Below the pieces are notes generated by a model, which did no database searches, was not told where the DNA came from, and saw only the letters and a program-made list of their open reading frames with translations. The position numbers and the translations under genes were made by a program. This document shows, piece after piece, positions 1 through 11,582 of a DNA stretch of 64,000 nt. This DNA is from Gambelia wislizenii (Eukaryota; Chordata; Lepidosauria; Squamata; Crotaphytidae): assembly GCA_030847615.1 (NCBI GenBank), contig JAUMIR010000001.1:254451187-254515186 (forward strand). The letters are read 5' to 3'. Every line of letters starts with the position of its first letter. Within the stretch, counting starts at the first letter, position 1.

Positions 1-109
1 TTTTTATTATTTGCTTTATTTTATTATTGTATTATTTTTTATTATTTGCTACCTGTCTCCTCACTCAAACCACTGCCTCTCCACCCAGGTGTAAATATGT
101 TTATTGGAA

Positions 110-700
110 AAGAAAAGAGAGTGAGTATAGTGCATTTAGATTAAAAGGGAAAATGTAGTAGTGTGAGGATAGTTTTATTTTTGTATTAGTAAGTAAAGAG
201 ATGGGTGGGTTGCGTTAGTGTGAGGATAGTTTTATTTTTAGATCACCTGTCAAAAGAAAAGAGAGTGAGCATAGTGTATTTATATTAAGAGGGGAAACGT
301 AGTAATGTGAGGATAGATAGTTTTATTTTTGTATTAGTAAATAAAGAGATTGGGGGGTTGCATTAGGGGGAGGATAGATAGTTTTATTTTTGTATTAGTA
401 AGTAAAGAGATGGGGGATTGCATAGTGTGAGGATACATAGTTTTATTTTTAGGTCACCTGTCAAAAGAAAAGAGACTGAGCATAGTGCATTTAGATTAAG
501 AGGGAAAATGTAGTAGTGTGAGGGTAGATAGTTTTATTTTTGTATTAGTAAGTAAAGAGATGGGGGATTGCATAGTGTGAGGATACATAGTTTTATTTTT
601 AGATCACCTGTCAAAAGAAAAGAGAGTGAGCATAGTGCATTTAGATTAAGAGGGAAAATGTAGTAGTGTGAGGGTAGTTTTATTTTTGTATTCATAAGTA
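110..700. repeat. Minisatellite, about 148-bp unit
   Basis: A complex tandem repeat. The landmark GAGTGAGCATAGTGCATTTA recurs near 117, 263, 475 and 625, with spacings of about 146, 212 and 150. The third interval carries an extra half unit. Each unit contains two GTTTTATTTTT blocks and a CACCTGTCAAAAGAAAAGAG block. Confidence 0.85.
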
Positions 701-835
701 AAGAGATTGGTGGGGAGGAATTTTAGGTTATTGTTATGGCCTTTTGCGGTGGGGTGTATTATTTTGTAGGATGCTTTTATTTCAATAAAAAAAATCCCTA
801 CCACCACCACCCCAAAAAAAATCCCAGTTTTCCTG

Positions 836-1290
836 ATGTCAGTTTCCTTGTTGTCCCCTCCCAGCCTCCTCCTCCTCCTCCTCCTCCTCCTGGTCCCACT
901 TCTATGCAGCTCTCCTCTCCCTCTCCCCACCGCCCCCCCCCGGCTCTCCAGCTCCCCTTCTCCATACAGCCTCCTACGGTGCCTCCCCCCTGCCGCTCTC
1001 CCTCCAGCCCTGGCCCGCCAAGTAACTTACCAGGGGCGCTCCAAGGGGAGAGGCGCCTCCGAGAGCCTCGCCTGCCCACCGCCACACTCAGAGCGGCTCA
1101 GGGGAAGCAGCAGCAGCAGCGGCGGCGGCTATTGGCAAATGGGAAGCCACATCGCCCGCTTCACGCCCCGCCCACATTCCAGCGCTGCCTCTCCAGCCCC
1201 TCCCTCCCTCTCCGGGTCCCTCCCGTTATTAACACAGCCGAGTCTCTTCTCTTCCAGTCGCGCACAGATGACGAATCAATCTGTTCAGTA
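836..1290. promoter_or_regulatory. CpG-rich region, possible promoter
   Basis: This stretch is far richer in GC and CpG than its surroundings. It includes CGG repeats around 1110-1128, GGGCGGGG-type Sp1-like boxes near 1160-1175 (minus strand), a (CCT)n run at 864-891 and several CCGCC words. No TATA box is clear. It lies outside CNBD2 and more than 16 kb past its 3' end. It could start a neighbour that leaves the window to the left, or a plus-strand non-coding RNA. In mammals NORAD and EPB41L1 follow CNBD2, but I see no sequence match to either. Confidence 0.45.
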
Positions 1291-1536
1291 GCCATTTTGA
1301 CTCCTGGCAAAACCCCTCCCTCACAGGCTGGCATTATAATTAAGAATTAAATACCTGCTGTATTTAAGAAGAGAATAGAAAGTGTCCGAATTTCTTCACG
1401 CAGAGGCTGCAGTGGGGAGACATGGGGAGACCGAGACCTATCATATACTGTATGGGGGTATCCACACAACATAAATAATAAAATAATAAAAATAAATAAA
1501 TAGTAAATAATAAAACACAAATTTTTTTAAAAAAAA

Positions 1537-1665
1537 TAATCCAGTTTGAAACTGGATTTTTTGCCATAGCTTCTTCCTATGGAATCCTGGGATTTGTAGT
1601 TTTACAAAGTCGTTAGCCTTCTCTGACAAAGAGTGTTGGTGCTTCACTGAACTACAAATTTTATA
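1537..1665. mobile_element. Palindromic MITE fragment (same family as 24185-24397)
   Basis: Contains CCAGTTTGAAACTGGATT, then CCTATGGAATCCTGGGATTT and a reversed partial arm ending ACTACAAATTT. It matches the fold-back element at 24185-24397 but has lost its termini. Confidence 0.55.
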
Positions 1666-1980
1666 TTGGGAAAAATTGGGGGCTTTAGTAGACACACATA
1701 TATGAGGATGCGGGAAAGCAAAATTATTACAAGAGCCCAGGACTTGTTGTTGGACACATCTTCTTTTAAATTATATCCTTGCAACATGGAATTTATCTAA
1801 TAGTCAATGTGGTTGGAACCTGCATGATCTTACTATTGCCAAGGGATTTAGCAGGAAATATAAACATTCACCATCTACTGTTCAATGGTGAAATGATCTC
1901 GCTTTAGCTACTCATTAACATGCATTTTATAGACTTCAACTTCAAGAAAATGTGTTTTTGGAAATATGCTGTTTACATTA

Positions 1981-2234
1981 CAGTAGGACCCCCTTATCTG
2001 CTGGGGATTGGTTCTTGGGGAAGCGTGGATACCAAAACCCATGGATAATAGCAAATGCCATTGAAAATCATGGGACTTCCAGTTTAAAATACCATAGAGT
2101 TGCCTTGGGGGGACCTCGAAAATGGCTAAAGAAGACACATTTTCTAGAAAGACTCTGTGGTAGGTGTGCTGTTTTGTGTCCCATGGATAATTGAATCAGT
2201 GGATAATGAATCAGTGGATACGGGGGACCTACTT
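1981..2234 (+). mobile_element. Pogo/Tigger-like MITE (subfamily 2)
   Basis: Begins CAGTAGGACCCCCTTATCTG right after TA and ends GGGGGACCTACTTTA. The inner part has TGGATACCAAAACCCATGGA and CATAGAGTTGCCTTGG. Matches the copies at 11136, 18686, 23058 and 56632. The TA flank and CAGT termini suggest the Tc1/mariner-pogo superfamily. Confidence 0.7.
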
Positions 2235-2464
2235 TAATGTATATTTTAGCCCATGTTTGTATCCTATGTACTGTACTTCCCTCCCTCTCCCCTTTTTTTC
2301 TACTCTTCCTCCCCCCTTCTGTGTAATCACACTTTTAAAAATCTATTTCTTTTAAAAAAAAAAAAAAACATGGCTCTCCAGATGTTGGATTGCAACTCCC
2401 AGGAGTCCTAGGCTCCAATGGAGAGGAATGTTGACAGTAGCATCCTGAAAGCATCTTGATGGCA

Positions 2465-2889
2465 GTACATGCGATAGGGATCAAGGAGTCTAAGTGGACC
2501 ACAAGCTGAACATGAGTCAGGAGTGTGTGATGCAGCAGCTAAAAAAACCAATGTGATTCTAGGCTGCATTAATAGGAGTATAGTGTCTAGATCAAGGGAA
2601 GTAATAGTGGCGCTGTATTCTGCATTAGTCAGACCTCACCTGAAATAGTTCCAGTTCTGAGCACCACAATTTAAGAAGGACATTGAAAAGCTGGAACATA
2701 TCCAGAGGAGGGTGACCAGGATGGTGAGAGGTCTGGAAGCCATGCCCTATGAAGAGCGGCTTAGGGAACTGGGTATGTTTAGTCTGGAGAAGAGAAGGTT
2801 GAGAGGTGACATGATAGCCATGTTTAAATATTTGAAGGGATGTCATACTGATGGTGGGGCAGTTTGTTTTCTGCTGCTCCAGAGACTAG
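2465..2889 (+). mobile_element. CR1 LINE 3' end, left part
   Basis: Carries GGTGACCAGGATGGTGAGAG, GAGAAGAGAAGGTTGAGAGG and ATGATAGCCATGTTTAAATA, hallmarks of the CR1 3' region. It is cut at 2889 by a TIR element and resumes at 3511. Confidence 0.88.
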
Positions 2890-3510
2890 GGAGATTTTCA
2901 CACGGGCTATATAACCCGTGGCAGGAACAGAACAGGGTCGGGAAAGGTTTTCCCTTTCAGACGACGTTGACCCCATTCTGTCCTGCATCCATCCTACTCC
3001 CGTGACTGTTCCAGAACAATGTAATCACGATTTTTCATCGTGAATAGACCTCCCGTTCCATTGCTATAACGTAATCACAGGTGTGCGAACAGGAGCCCCG
3101 TTCCTGTTCCGAAATGACAGCCACGGAGGGGAGGTCCGTTCCGAGCACTTCCTGGTACGATCTGGACATCCAGGTAAGTGGCACCCTTTAGTTTACCCTC
3201 CCTGTTTTGATTATGTGATTTAAAGAGTGTTTTTGTGCTTGGTGAATTGATTTTATGTTTGGGGGAATTTTATTTTTTAAATTTACTGTCCGGCGTTATC
3301 ACGTGATAACGTGATAACGTTTCAGACGGCCAGTCGTAAAAGCAGCCTTACGACGGCTGCATTTACGGCTGGCCAGCAAGGGGAGGGGGAGCCCGTTCCT
3401 GCTACGGAATTAAGGTAAGTGTGTGAAAGATTTACGTTATTCCGTGGCAGGAACGGGAGAGGAGGTAGCGGGGCAGTAACGGTGCATTTTGGCCCCGTGT
3501 GAAAATCTCC
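2890..3510. mobile_element. TIR element (Harbinger-like MITE) inside CR1
   Basis: A 17-bp perfect terminal inverted repeat, GGAGATTTTCACACGGG and its complement, bounds 621 bp. A TAG duplication flanks it (2887-2889, 3511-3513). The inside is GC-rich with several GTTCC and CGTGATAACGTGATAACG words. No open frame for a transposase, so non-autonomous. Confidence 0.8.
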
Positions 3511-3757
3511 TAGGGCACGTAGCAATGGGTTCAAACTACAGGAAAAGAGATTCCACCTAAACTTTAGGTGGAACTTCCTGACAGTAAGAGCTTTTTGGCA
3601 GTGGAACACACTGCCTTGTAGTGTGGTGGAATCTCCTTCTATGGAGGTTTTTAAACAGAGGCTGAAAATTTTGGGAATGATTTGAATATGTATTCCTGCA
3701 TGGCAGGGGGTTGGACTAGATGACCCTTGAGGTCTCTTCCAACTCTATGATTCTATG
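3511..3757 (+). mobile_element. CR1 LINE 3' end, right part
   Basis: Continues the CR1 3' end: GCAATGGGTTCAAACTACAG, then CTTCCTGACAGTAAGAGCTT and the end GGGGGTTGGACTAGATGACC, closing with the ATTCTATG terminal repeat unit. Confidence 0.9.
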
Positions 3758-4147
3758 GAAGGTAGCATTTTCCCTACCTCTGGTCTAATTGCATTTTAAA
3801 GCTGTCTAACAGCAACATCCTAGATGTCCACTGAAAAGTATTGTATATTTCGGAGTATAAGACGACTTTTGAGCACTCAAAAATATCCTCCAAAACTGAG
3901 GGTCGTCTTATACGCCGGATATACTTCGCTTCGCCCGCCTACCGATCTCCTGCCTCTTCACAACCTTCGCAAACGGAGCAAAGAGGCAGGAGATGGGGCG
4001 GGGGGTGAAGCAAAGTGTTTAGCAGTTCATTCTCTCCCCTCCTCTGCCTTCTCCCCCTTTGGGGAGCAACCGAAGACAGAGGAGGGGGTGAATGTTGCTG
4101 TTTGCCGTGGCTGCTGCTCAATTGCCTGTGTGTTCAGCAGCTCAGGC

Positions 4148-4378
4148 AAACCGCTAGATTCGCCCGTTTTCCCCACCTTAAAGGAAGGTGGGGGAAAGGG
4201 GCAAAAATTCCGAGTTTGGCTCAGCGTCCCCATTCCCTCCGTCTGGGCTCCCTTCCGAAGGGGGGCAAGGCAGGGGAAGCGGGGCCGCCGAGCCGAACCG
4301 CTAGATTCGCCCATTTCCCCCACCTTCAAGGAAGGTGGGGAAAAGGGGCGAAAATGCCCAGTTTGGCTCAGCGGCCTC
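4148..4378. repeat. Two-copy tandem repeat in TIR element
   Basis: AACCGCTAGATTCGCCC occurs near 4149 and 4297, each followed by a CCACCTT-AAGGAAGGTGG hairpin and AGTTTGGCTCAGCG. Spacing is about 147 bp. Confidence 0.8.
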
Positions 4379-4760
4379 CTCGTGGGTTGGGGAATAGCGG
4401 GAGGAGGGTGAACCCCTCCCCAGCTGGCTGGCCATCCCGCAATTCCCCTACTCATGAGGAGGCTGGGCAGCCTCCTCGTGGGTTGGGGAATAGCAATAGG
4501 AGGGTGAACCCCTCCCCAGCCGGCTGGCCATCCCGCAATTCCCCTACTCACGAGGAGGCTGCCCGGCCTCCTCATGGGTTGAGAGTAGCGGGAGGAGGTT
4601 GAACCTCTCCCCAGCCGGCCATCCATCCCCCGTGATTCCCCAACTTGCGAGGACACTGGCCAGCCTCCTTCGGGGTTGGGGAATCGCGGGAGGTGGCTGA
4701 GCCTCTTCCCAGACAGGCATCTATCCCCCGCGATTCCTCAGCCAGCTTCGGAAAGGCTTC
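4371..4760. repeat. Four-copy, about 97-bp tandem array
   Basis: CCTCCT(C/T)GTGGGTTGGGGAATAG-like starts recur near 4374, 4471, 4566 and 4664. Within each unit the ends CCTCCTCGTG and CTCATGAGGAGG are complementary, so every unit can fold back. Confidence 0.8.
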
Positions 4761-4973
4761 AGGAAGGGTGGCTGGCTGGAGGGGGAAGCTTTCCAACCAC
4801 CACCTGCCCTCCCCAAAGCCGCGATGGGGAGCCGGATCACGGCTTCGGGGAGGGAGGGTGATGGGGGGTCATCTTATAGGGCAAGTATACCCTAAAGTCT
4901 ATATTTTTACTTAAAAATTGGGTGGGTGGTCTTATACGCCCAGTCATCTTATACGCCGGAATATACGGTAAGT

Positions 4974-6862
4974 CTCAGTTATTTCAGTGGGATCTAGTCC
5001 CAGATAAGTAGTTGTAGGATTACTGCCCAAGCCAAGAGGCATCAACACAACCTGTGGCAGGTCATTTCTTAAATTGTGTAGAAAGTAGTTCTGCTTGTCT
5101 TTAATTGACTGCCCATAAATTTTACTGGCTGAGCTCTAGCATTCAAAATAAGAGCTTCTTCCGTACCATACAGTAACTATATGGCATTTTATATGCTTTT
5201 TTTATGGCTTTGTTGTTCAGCTTTTGGAAGGCGGGGTATCTTCTACAGCTGTTCAAGCCATATCCACTTTGAGAAGGGCTGAGCAGCATTCATATATTTC
5301 AAAGAAGTACAAATGTATACATAGGGATTTTGAGCTTGGTTGTCTTCTTAGAATCCCATGTCTTATAATCCCTGCCTTTGTATGTTGAGTGTAAGTTTTT
5401 CCAAACTACTCACCATGGCTCAAAAATATCAATCCTGGTTAGCCATCACACTGGTTCAGACATCATCTATATAAGTGCTTCTAATCCTGAACTATCAGCT
5501 TCTGCTCTGCAACCAGCTAGTTTCCAGGAAACTATGCAAATAACTAACAATATGGCACAAATATGGTACCAGGGCATACCATGGGGAGAAAAATGTCGGT
5601 CCACCATATCAAATAGTTAGGGAAACACTTTTTCTATACAATACAACCAAAGGCATGCCACTTTGTGCTTATGAATACTGAACATCATTTGCTCTATAAC
5701 TGCCCATTTGCCTAGGTTGGAGAACTCTTAAATGCATTTTTTTAGACCTCTTGGTATACCATCCTGAATCATTTTCTGCAATTTTAACTCTTGGCCACCT
5801 CACTGTTCATCCCAGCACCAGATCATTTATGAATAAATCAAAAGGCATTAATAATTAAGACCTCAGCAGACGTTTTCTTCTTAAATTGCTTCTGTTAATG
5901 ACAGTGTTACCCTAACCTTAAAGCAGTCCCAGCAAGATCACTGCCATTCTGCTGTTACTTGCAGTAGCCTAAAAAAAATGCTATGCTTACTCTCTAACAC
6001 ACAAGGCAGAAACACTGACAACCTGTCCAACAGAGACAACATAGCTCATATAAGATAGAGTCACTGGCCCCAAAGCTGACTGCAGAGATCCCCCTAGTAA
6101 GCATGGATGCAAATCAACAAGCAGCATCATTATTTAGAGGGGAAGAACCTTTGACCTCCAGATATTTTGGGCAAAGGTTAAACCATGCACTTTATTTGAA
6201 AATGGTTTCACCAATGATAAGGAGTTGTGGGAAATGTAATTCAAAACATCTAGAGGACCAAAGATTCCCCACACCTGACCAAAACCGTTTCTTTCTTGCT
6301 TCTGAAACATGTAAAAAAAAAAGTTCCAAAACTCTAAAATTATACAGAAAATTTAAGAACTGGAACAATACTAATGAAGAAGTAATACCTCTCTTTCCAG
6401 TTATCATAAATTGCCCTTTGCCAGCTAGAGATAAGGAACCAACACAAGGCAATTCTTTGTTTTAAGATCACTGTGAAGGTCTCTTACAACTAACAGCAAC
6501 TTTTATTACAGTACTTTTAATCATATCTATGGTCTGTTAAAATCTTTAAACTGAACACAGTGCAAACAAAGAAAATGTAACTTGGTCCTAAATTTAGTGC
6601 CTCAGAGTACACAAGCCAAAGGTACTTTGCATCTGCAGATCAGACATTTGTGAGGCGCATCAATGGTTAACAGTTTCCCTTTAAGCAAGAAAATTCAGGC
6701 AAGGCTGACAACCACAGCACTGAAAAGCACCTGATACTACAGAATGTAAAAACAATAGATTACAAAACCTGTTATAGTATCCTGGATGCCACTTCCTACC
6801 TCTACTCCAAGGATTATTGTTTTCTGACTAGAGCAAGTAGTGTGGAGGGACTATGATAATCC
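4974..6862. other. Intergenic, no gene seen
   Basis: Ordinary AT-rich sequence with short open frames only. I see no splice-bounded coding signal and no recognisable transposon ends. A short GTTGTGGGAAATGTAATTCA block near 6223-6242 belongs to a common dispersed module. Confidence 0.5.
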
Positions 6863-7453
6863 AGGGGCCCATCTAAATGGTGAAAATACTTCTCATGGAA
6901 TTCTATGGGAATCCTACCTGTCTAAATGGGATCCGCTGCCAATCCACACTATTCAGAAGGAGGGAGGCCCAAAATAGCAAAAACAACACAGTAAAAGCCT
7001 TCGCAGATTTTCCTGTACTTTTTCAAAAACCGCAAGGGAGGTGCATATTTCTGCTCGTCTGGACTTTGTGCTTGAAGGGAAGCACAAAGTTGATTGGCCA
7101 GGTGAGAGTGGGGGTGGGGCTTGCTAGCAGGGCAACTGCCTGCTGCCACCATGTTGGATTTTCGCCTTAGCGATCGCTCACTAAGGCGATAAAACAGGAT
7201 GAATAATTTCTGTTTTGCTGTCCTATAAAATTGGAAAATTGATCTATTGCACCAGCGCACCTTGGGATGACTTTCCAAAAAATGGCAGCAGTGAAGAATT
7301 AACACGAGTAAATCACTCATGGCCGCCATCAGGAATGTGAGGCTTATGGGGGTTTCCAAGGCCAGAAAAACAGTTTAGACATGTTACTGCTGCTGCGAGA
7401 TGCCAATACCACGAGATACTTTGGATTTTTTCCTCTCATTATAGATGGACCCC
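6863..7453 (-). mobile_element. MITE family E, copy 1
   Basis: Ends GGGGCCCATCTAAATGG and ATAGATGGACCCCC form a terminal inverted repeat. The core has GATTGGCCAGGTGAGAG, CATGTTGGATTTTCGCCTTA and CACTAAGGCGATAAAA, shared with copies at 11583, 19991, 30542, 31749 and 41487. Non-autonomous. Confidence 0.75.
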
Positions 7454-7574
7454 CAGGGTTTTTGGTCTACAGTTTCCATTAGCCCAACCCAGCATGGCCA
7501 ATGGTAAAGAGACAATTCTTTGCCAGGGACAATCATAATTTACAAGGAGAGGCATTTCATTCTCTTCAAGACTG

Positions 7575-7700
7575 TCCAGGCACCTTTCACACTACACAAT
7601 TACAGCACTTTGATTCGTCTTTAAATGCCATGGCAACATGCTATAGAATCCTGGGACTGGCAGTTGAGGGAGGGGTTATTAAAAGTCCTGAGCCAGAGAG
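7575..7700. mobile_element. Fragment of palindromic MITE family P
   Basis: CACACTACACAATTACAGCA, then GCCATGGCAACATGCTATAG and AATCCTGGGACTGGCAGTT resemble one arm of the element at 19147-19350. Confidence 0.4.
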
Positions 7701-8586
7701 TTCCTCTGGTGCGTCTAACCAAGCTGACAACCTCAGCTTTCCTGAGGATGCAGCCACAGCATTTACAAAGTACAGGTTGAGTATCCCTTATCTGAAATGC
7801 TTGGGACCAAAAAAGGCTGCAGTAGCCAGCCATTTGTGGCTCAGTGGGCCAAATTAATCTCCCTGAAGAGTATTGGTTATCCCCACTATCTGGTAATGGA
7901 GTTGTGAGGAAGGACTAGTGAAAATCATACTTGTTAGCAGTCTGTTTTCACATACCCTCCAATGTTTCACAGATGAAAACCGGGACATGTGCAGCCAAGC
8001 AACATCAGAGAGTAGCCAGGATGGCAAAAAAATATTAATCAGGAAGAACACACTCGTAGAGGCTGTTGCCGTTTGCTTTTGCCTAAGCCTACTGGGAAGG
8101 GTAAAATTCTGTACCCTCTTCTCTCTTCCCTGCTCAGTTAACTGAGTGCAAACTGTTTTTGCACTTTGAACTCCGTTTATAGCAATGAAAGTAAGCTGAG
8201 GACAAGGGCTTAAGTGGTAGGAAGGAGAGACTGGAACATTTTTGAAGCAGATGAAAAATTGGGACAGGAAAGGATAAATCAGGAATGTCCCTGGCCAAAC
8301 AGTTGGAGGATCACTTTCAGGGAGTGGGCTTCCATTCCGTTCTGACCTCTCATCCTCTGTACAGTCAGTCTTTTTTACACCTCTTCCTGAGAAACAAGAG
8401 CTCATGCCCTGCTATGGTCTTCCTATGGGCAACTGGTTGGTTGCTGTAAGAACAGAATGATGGACTAGCCCTAAATGGACTGCTTACCTTCTATGTCAGT
8501 AGCTCTTAAACTTTTCTTTACCAGGAACCCCCTTTAAATATCTTTTGTTGCCATTCCCCCAATACTTAACTCAAGATTTAAAACCC

Positions 8587-8614
8587 TGATGATGATGATG
8601 ATGATGATGATGAT
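8587..8614. repeat. (GAT)n microsatellite
   Basis: About nine GAT units, inside the hAT element. Confidence 0.9.
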
Positions 8615-8748
8615 ACAATACACCTTCCATTAAACCTTCCCTCAGAGATACTGGAGGGTGAGGGAAGACTGTGGCTGGAGCGGATTGAATGGCAATGCAC
8701 AGGCCAAGCCAGCCAGCCTTGGCTCCTGTTACATTGGCTGAGCATGCT

Positions 8749-8750
8749 TC

Positions 8751-8784
<34 letters not shown>

Positions 8785-8880
8785 TTTTATTTCTATAGCA
8801 CCATCAATGTACATGGCGCATTACAAGAAAAAGAACAACAAAACAGTTCCCTGCCCTCAAGCTTACTATCTAATGAAGAC
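8749..8880 (-). mobile_element. LINE-type 3' tail with (ATC)n
   Basis: An (ATC)n run at 8750-8783 leads into TTTTATTTCTATAGCACCAT, CAATGTACATGGCGC and a CAGTTCCCTGCCCTCAAGCT block. The same arrangement, microsatellite then TTTATTTATATAGTGCC, is at 62366-62460. Probably an L2/CR1-clade tail in reverse orientation. Confidence 0.5.
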
Positions 8881-8923
8881 ATGATACAAAAGGAAAGGGG
8901 ATGGCAGTAGGGGAAGAGATTAA

Positions 8924-9254
8924 GGACATTTTCAGACGGTGCTTACTGCGGGATCAGGTCCCGGGAGAGAAACGGCGCTCTTGCGCGGCAGGGGGTCCTT
9001 TTCGGACACTGCCGTCCCTCTTCCAGGATCATTCGTGGCACGTCTGTGAAACTTTGGAAGCGGCCACGTCATATTTTAAGCACAGAAGTTGGTCATGCTT
9101 AAAATATGGCGCGGCCGGTTCCAAAGCTTCACGGACGTGCCACGAACAATCCCGGAAGAGGGACAGCAGCATCCGAAAAGGACCCCCTGCTGTGCAAGAG
9201 CGCCGTTCCTCTCCCGGGACCTGTTCCCGTGGTAAGCACTCTCTGACAATGTCC
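8924..9254. mobile_element. Fold-back MITE (F family)
   Basis: Nearly the whole 331 bp is one long inverted repeat. GGACATTTTCAGACGGTGCT pairs with the right end AGCACTCTCTGACAATGTCC, and inner arms around AAAATATG also pair. Flank TAA on the left, TAC on the right. CpG-rich. Confidence 0.78.
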
Positions 9255-9388
9255 TACATCTAGCATTCTCTTCTCTCCCTCTTTGGCCAGGGCAGTGGCA
9301 GTTAGGATGGACTTCGCGGACCCCCTGTGAGGACATCATGGCCCCCTGGGGATCCACAGGCCACAGGTTAAGAACCACTGTTCTGTGT

Positions 9389-11135
9389 TATCTCTTTCTT
9401 AGACAGTAGCTGTTGGGTGGGACTTAAACAAAACAAGTGACTGCAGTTTCCTCGCTATCCACATATTCACAGTGCATAATGATGGGTATTACATGAAAGA
9501 ATTCGACACACATTTACTTAGAAAATAGGCATACACTCATTATTTGATTACCTCGCTGACAGCAAGGAATGGCTCAGTCTATACTGAAAGTCCTTCAGTG
9601 GTTCTGCACTTATTTTGCCTTCATAATCATTTGACTTGGAAAGGTGGCTGTGTAAGCAATTAAAAGGTCATGAACAAAGGATGATTGTTTCCAGCTGGTA
9701 AACAGGGAACTTGAAAACACCCAAACGAAACAACAAAATCCGTGAGCTTTCCATTTTCCTAGTAGTAGCCTAGTAGAGAGAAGCAGCACAATTGAAATCC
9801 ATCCCAATTTTTTTAAAATTGTCCAAATGTTTTGTCAAGCACATCTGCATAACTGACTTAGAACCTACAGATTGCTTTGGTCTGTTCTAAATATTATCAT
9901 TAATAAAAGATGCCAAATCAATCTGAATTGTTAATATAAATATAAATATGCAGATCAGAATTTTCCAAACAGAACGCCTTGCTAGTCTGTTGCATCTTGA
10001 AAACCGGTAAGTCTTAATGTTGCCCGAATTGCATGGGGTTCATGAGAACCCACTCATGTCACTCAAATTCTAATATTTTATTGGGGAATTTTAATTAGCT
10101 CAAATTAGGCTGCGAGAGGCAGGGACCTGTGTATACCAGTCCTTTGGACCTGTGTATGCTGGTATTAACTGACGAGACTTTCAAGCCAGAAAGGTGACAC
10201 AGCAAACCAGAAGAGTGACGACCTCTGGAAAACTGAGAACACTTTGGCTGTGTTTTGGGGTAATATTTATACTCAATATTCACCCTTAAGGGATGTTTTG
10301 AGAGGAATACAGTGTTAGATGGAAACAATGGAATCTCTGGCTTCATTAATGGTTGTTAATGGCTGAAGCCTTAAGACTGATGGGTTTCAGGCAACCTTAT
10401 ATTGTTAAACAGCTAAGGTGTTGGGAAAAGCCATCACAGAATAATAGTGTTCCGGCCACTTGATTTAATTAGCTAGTGTATGACTCACTTCCATGTGCAT
10501 CCAGGAGAATTAGCACATTCCACCCTAACTGCCGTCCAAGGGGGCTTCACATAACTGCTTCCCAAGGTGTGTCAGCTTTTTGGGAAAATTGCATGACCTC
10601 TTCTTAGGTTTTAGCAAACCTTTGCTCAATCCCTATTTTGGGAGAAGTCCAGGACTACTTCTAACCTTGTGAAGCACCAATGTAAGCCAAATTATGAAAT
10701 ATTGTCAATTAATGAATTATTGGAAAGGAGGGGCATCAGGGTATATAACAATCATTTGCATAAGCTTTTATGGGCTGCAGTCTACTTCATCTGATGCATA
10801 GTGTGTTATCTTATTTGGCAGATTGTTATATTCATGCTGGGGATGAGTGCATTATGTAGTCAATGGAGCAAGAGGGCACATGCAAAATGTATAGGCATTG
10901 ATCATTTATCTCAACATTGCCATTATTAATTGTAGTTGAGTGATAATTCAGACATCCTGTCATAGATGACCTGTTTAATATTATATACTGTGATAAAGGT
11001 GTGCAACCTATTTTGAGGATAGGGGTTTTAATAGATCCTTCATAGTTTGGATTAAAACCTGGGGTGGATTCTTCACTTCAGAGACATGGGAGCTGCCAGC
11101 TGTACCTGTATCTCACTGATACAGTAAGGCAAATA
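9389..11135. other. Intergenic, little recognised
   Basis: No coding signal. A short GCATAAGCTTTTATGGGCTGCAG-like block near 10758-10780, followed by CAGTCTACTTCATCTGATGC, belongs to a reptile repeat family I recognise by wording but cannot name. Confidence 0.45.
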
Positions 11136-11394
11136 CAGTCAGAACCCTGTATCCATGGGAGTTAGGTTCCCAGACTTACCGTGGATACTAGAAACTATAG
11201 ATAACAGCGAACTCTATAAAGGACTTTCAGTAAAAATATATCATAGAGCTGCATTGGAGGAGCTAGACAATGCCTAGAGAGGAAGCTTCTCTAGGAATTT
11301 TCCAGCATGACTCTATGGTATGTGTCCCCTATTTTCTGTCCCATGGGTAACTGAAACTGAAGATATTGGTTCCACATATACATGGCTTTGACTG
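11136..11394 (+). mobile_element. Pogo/Tigger-like MITE (subfamily 2)
   Basis: CAGTCAGAACCCTGTATCCA start after TA; the end GGCTTTGACTG is its inverted match. Inner CTAGAGAGGAAGCTTCTCTAGG and ACTCTATGGTATGTGTCCC are shared with other copies. Confidence 0.65.
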
Positions 11395-11582
11395 TGCTGA
11401 ATGTTGTTCACCGTAACAAAGAACATTCCCTGCATGTTGTTCACCATAGCAAGGAACACAATTGACCAGTATCCTCCTCTCCCCACTATATTTGAAGCTT
11501 TTGGTAGGATGGAGTAGGGGTACCTATCCAAATTGCACGGGTGCCCAGTCCAGCCATGGCCAAAACTGTATCATTTGTGACA

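Larger units (their letters stand above)
3839..4973. mobile_element. TIR element carrying tandem arrays
   Basis: Left end GTATATTTCGGAGTATAAGA and right end TCTTATACGCCGGAATATAC are inverted copies, and a second GTCTTATACGCC motif lies inside each end. The GC-rich core holds two tandem arrays, listed separately. No transposase frame is visible. The superfamily is not certain. Confidence 0.7.
8497..9380. mobile_element. hAT-type element with later insertions
   Basis: Left end CAGTAGCTCTTAAACTT and right end GGTTAAGAACCACTG are inverted. Flanks TTCTATGT (8489-8496) and TTCTGTGT (9381-9388) are an 8-bp duplication with one mismatch, diagnostic of hAT. The inside is interrupted by a (GAT)n run, a LINE tail and a fold-back MITE. 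No transposase frame. Confidence 0.78.

Noticed and set aside
736..1350. Pro-rich 204-codon plus-strand frame
   Set aside because: It comes from (CCT)n and GC-rich DNA in the CpG region; no family match and no splice or start context.
4015..4656. Overlapping long frames on both strands
   Set aside because: They follow the tandem arrays of a TIR element; repeated peptides in several frames are a product of the repeat unit.
1300..6800. Possible NORAD homologue 3' of CNBD2
   Set aside because: Position would fit mammalian synteny, but the stretch is mostly transposons and I saw no cluster of Pumilio sites (TGTANATA).
7854..8405. 183-codon minus-strand frame
   Set aside because: No family match, no splice sites that fit, and composition unlike a conserved protein.
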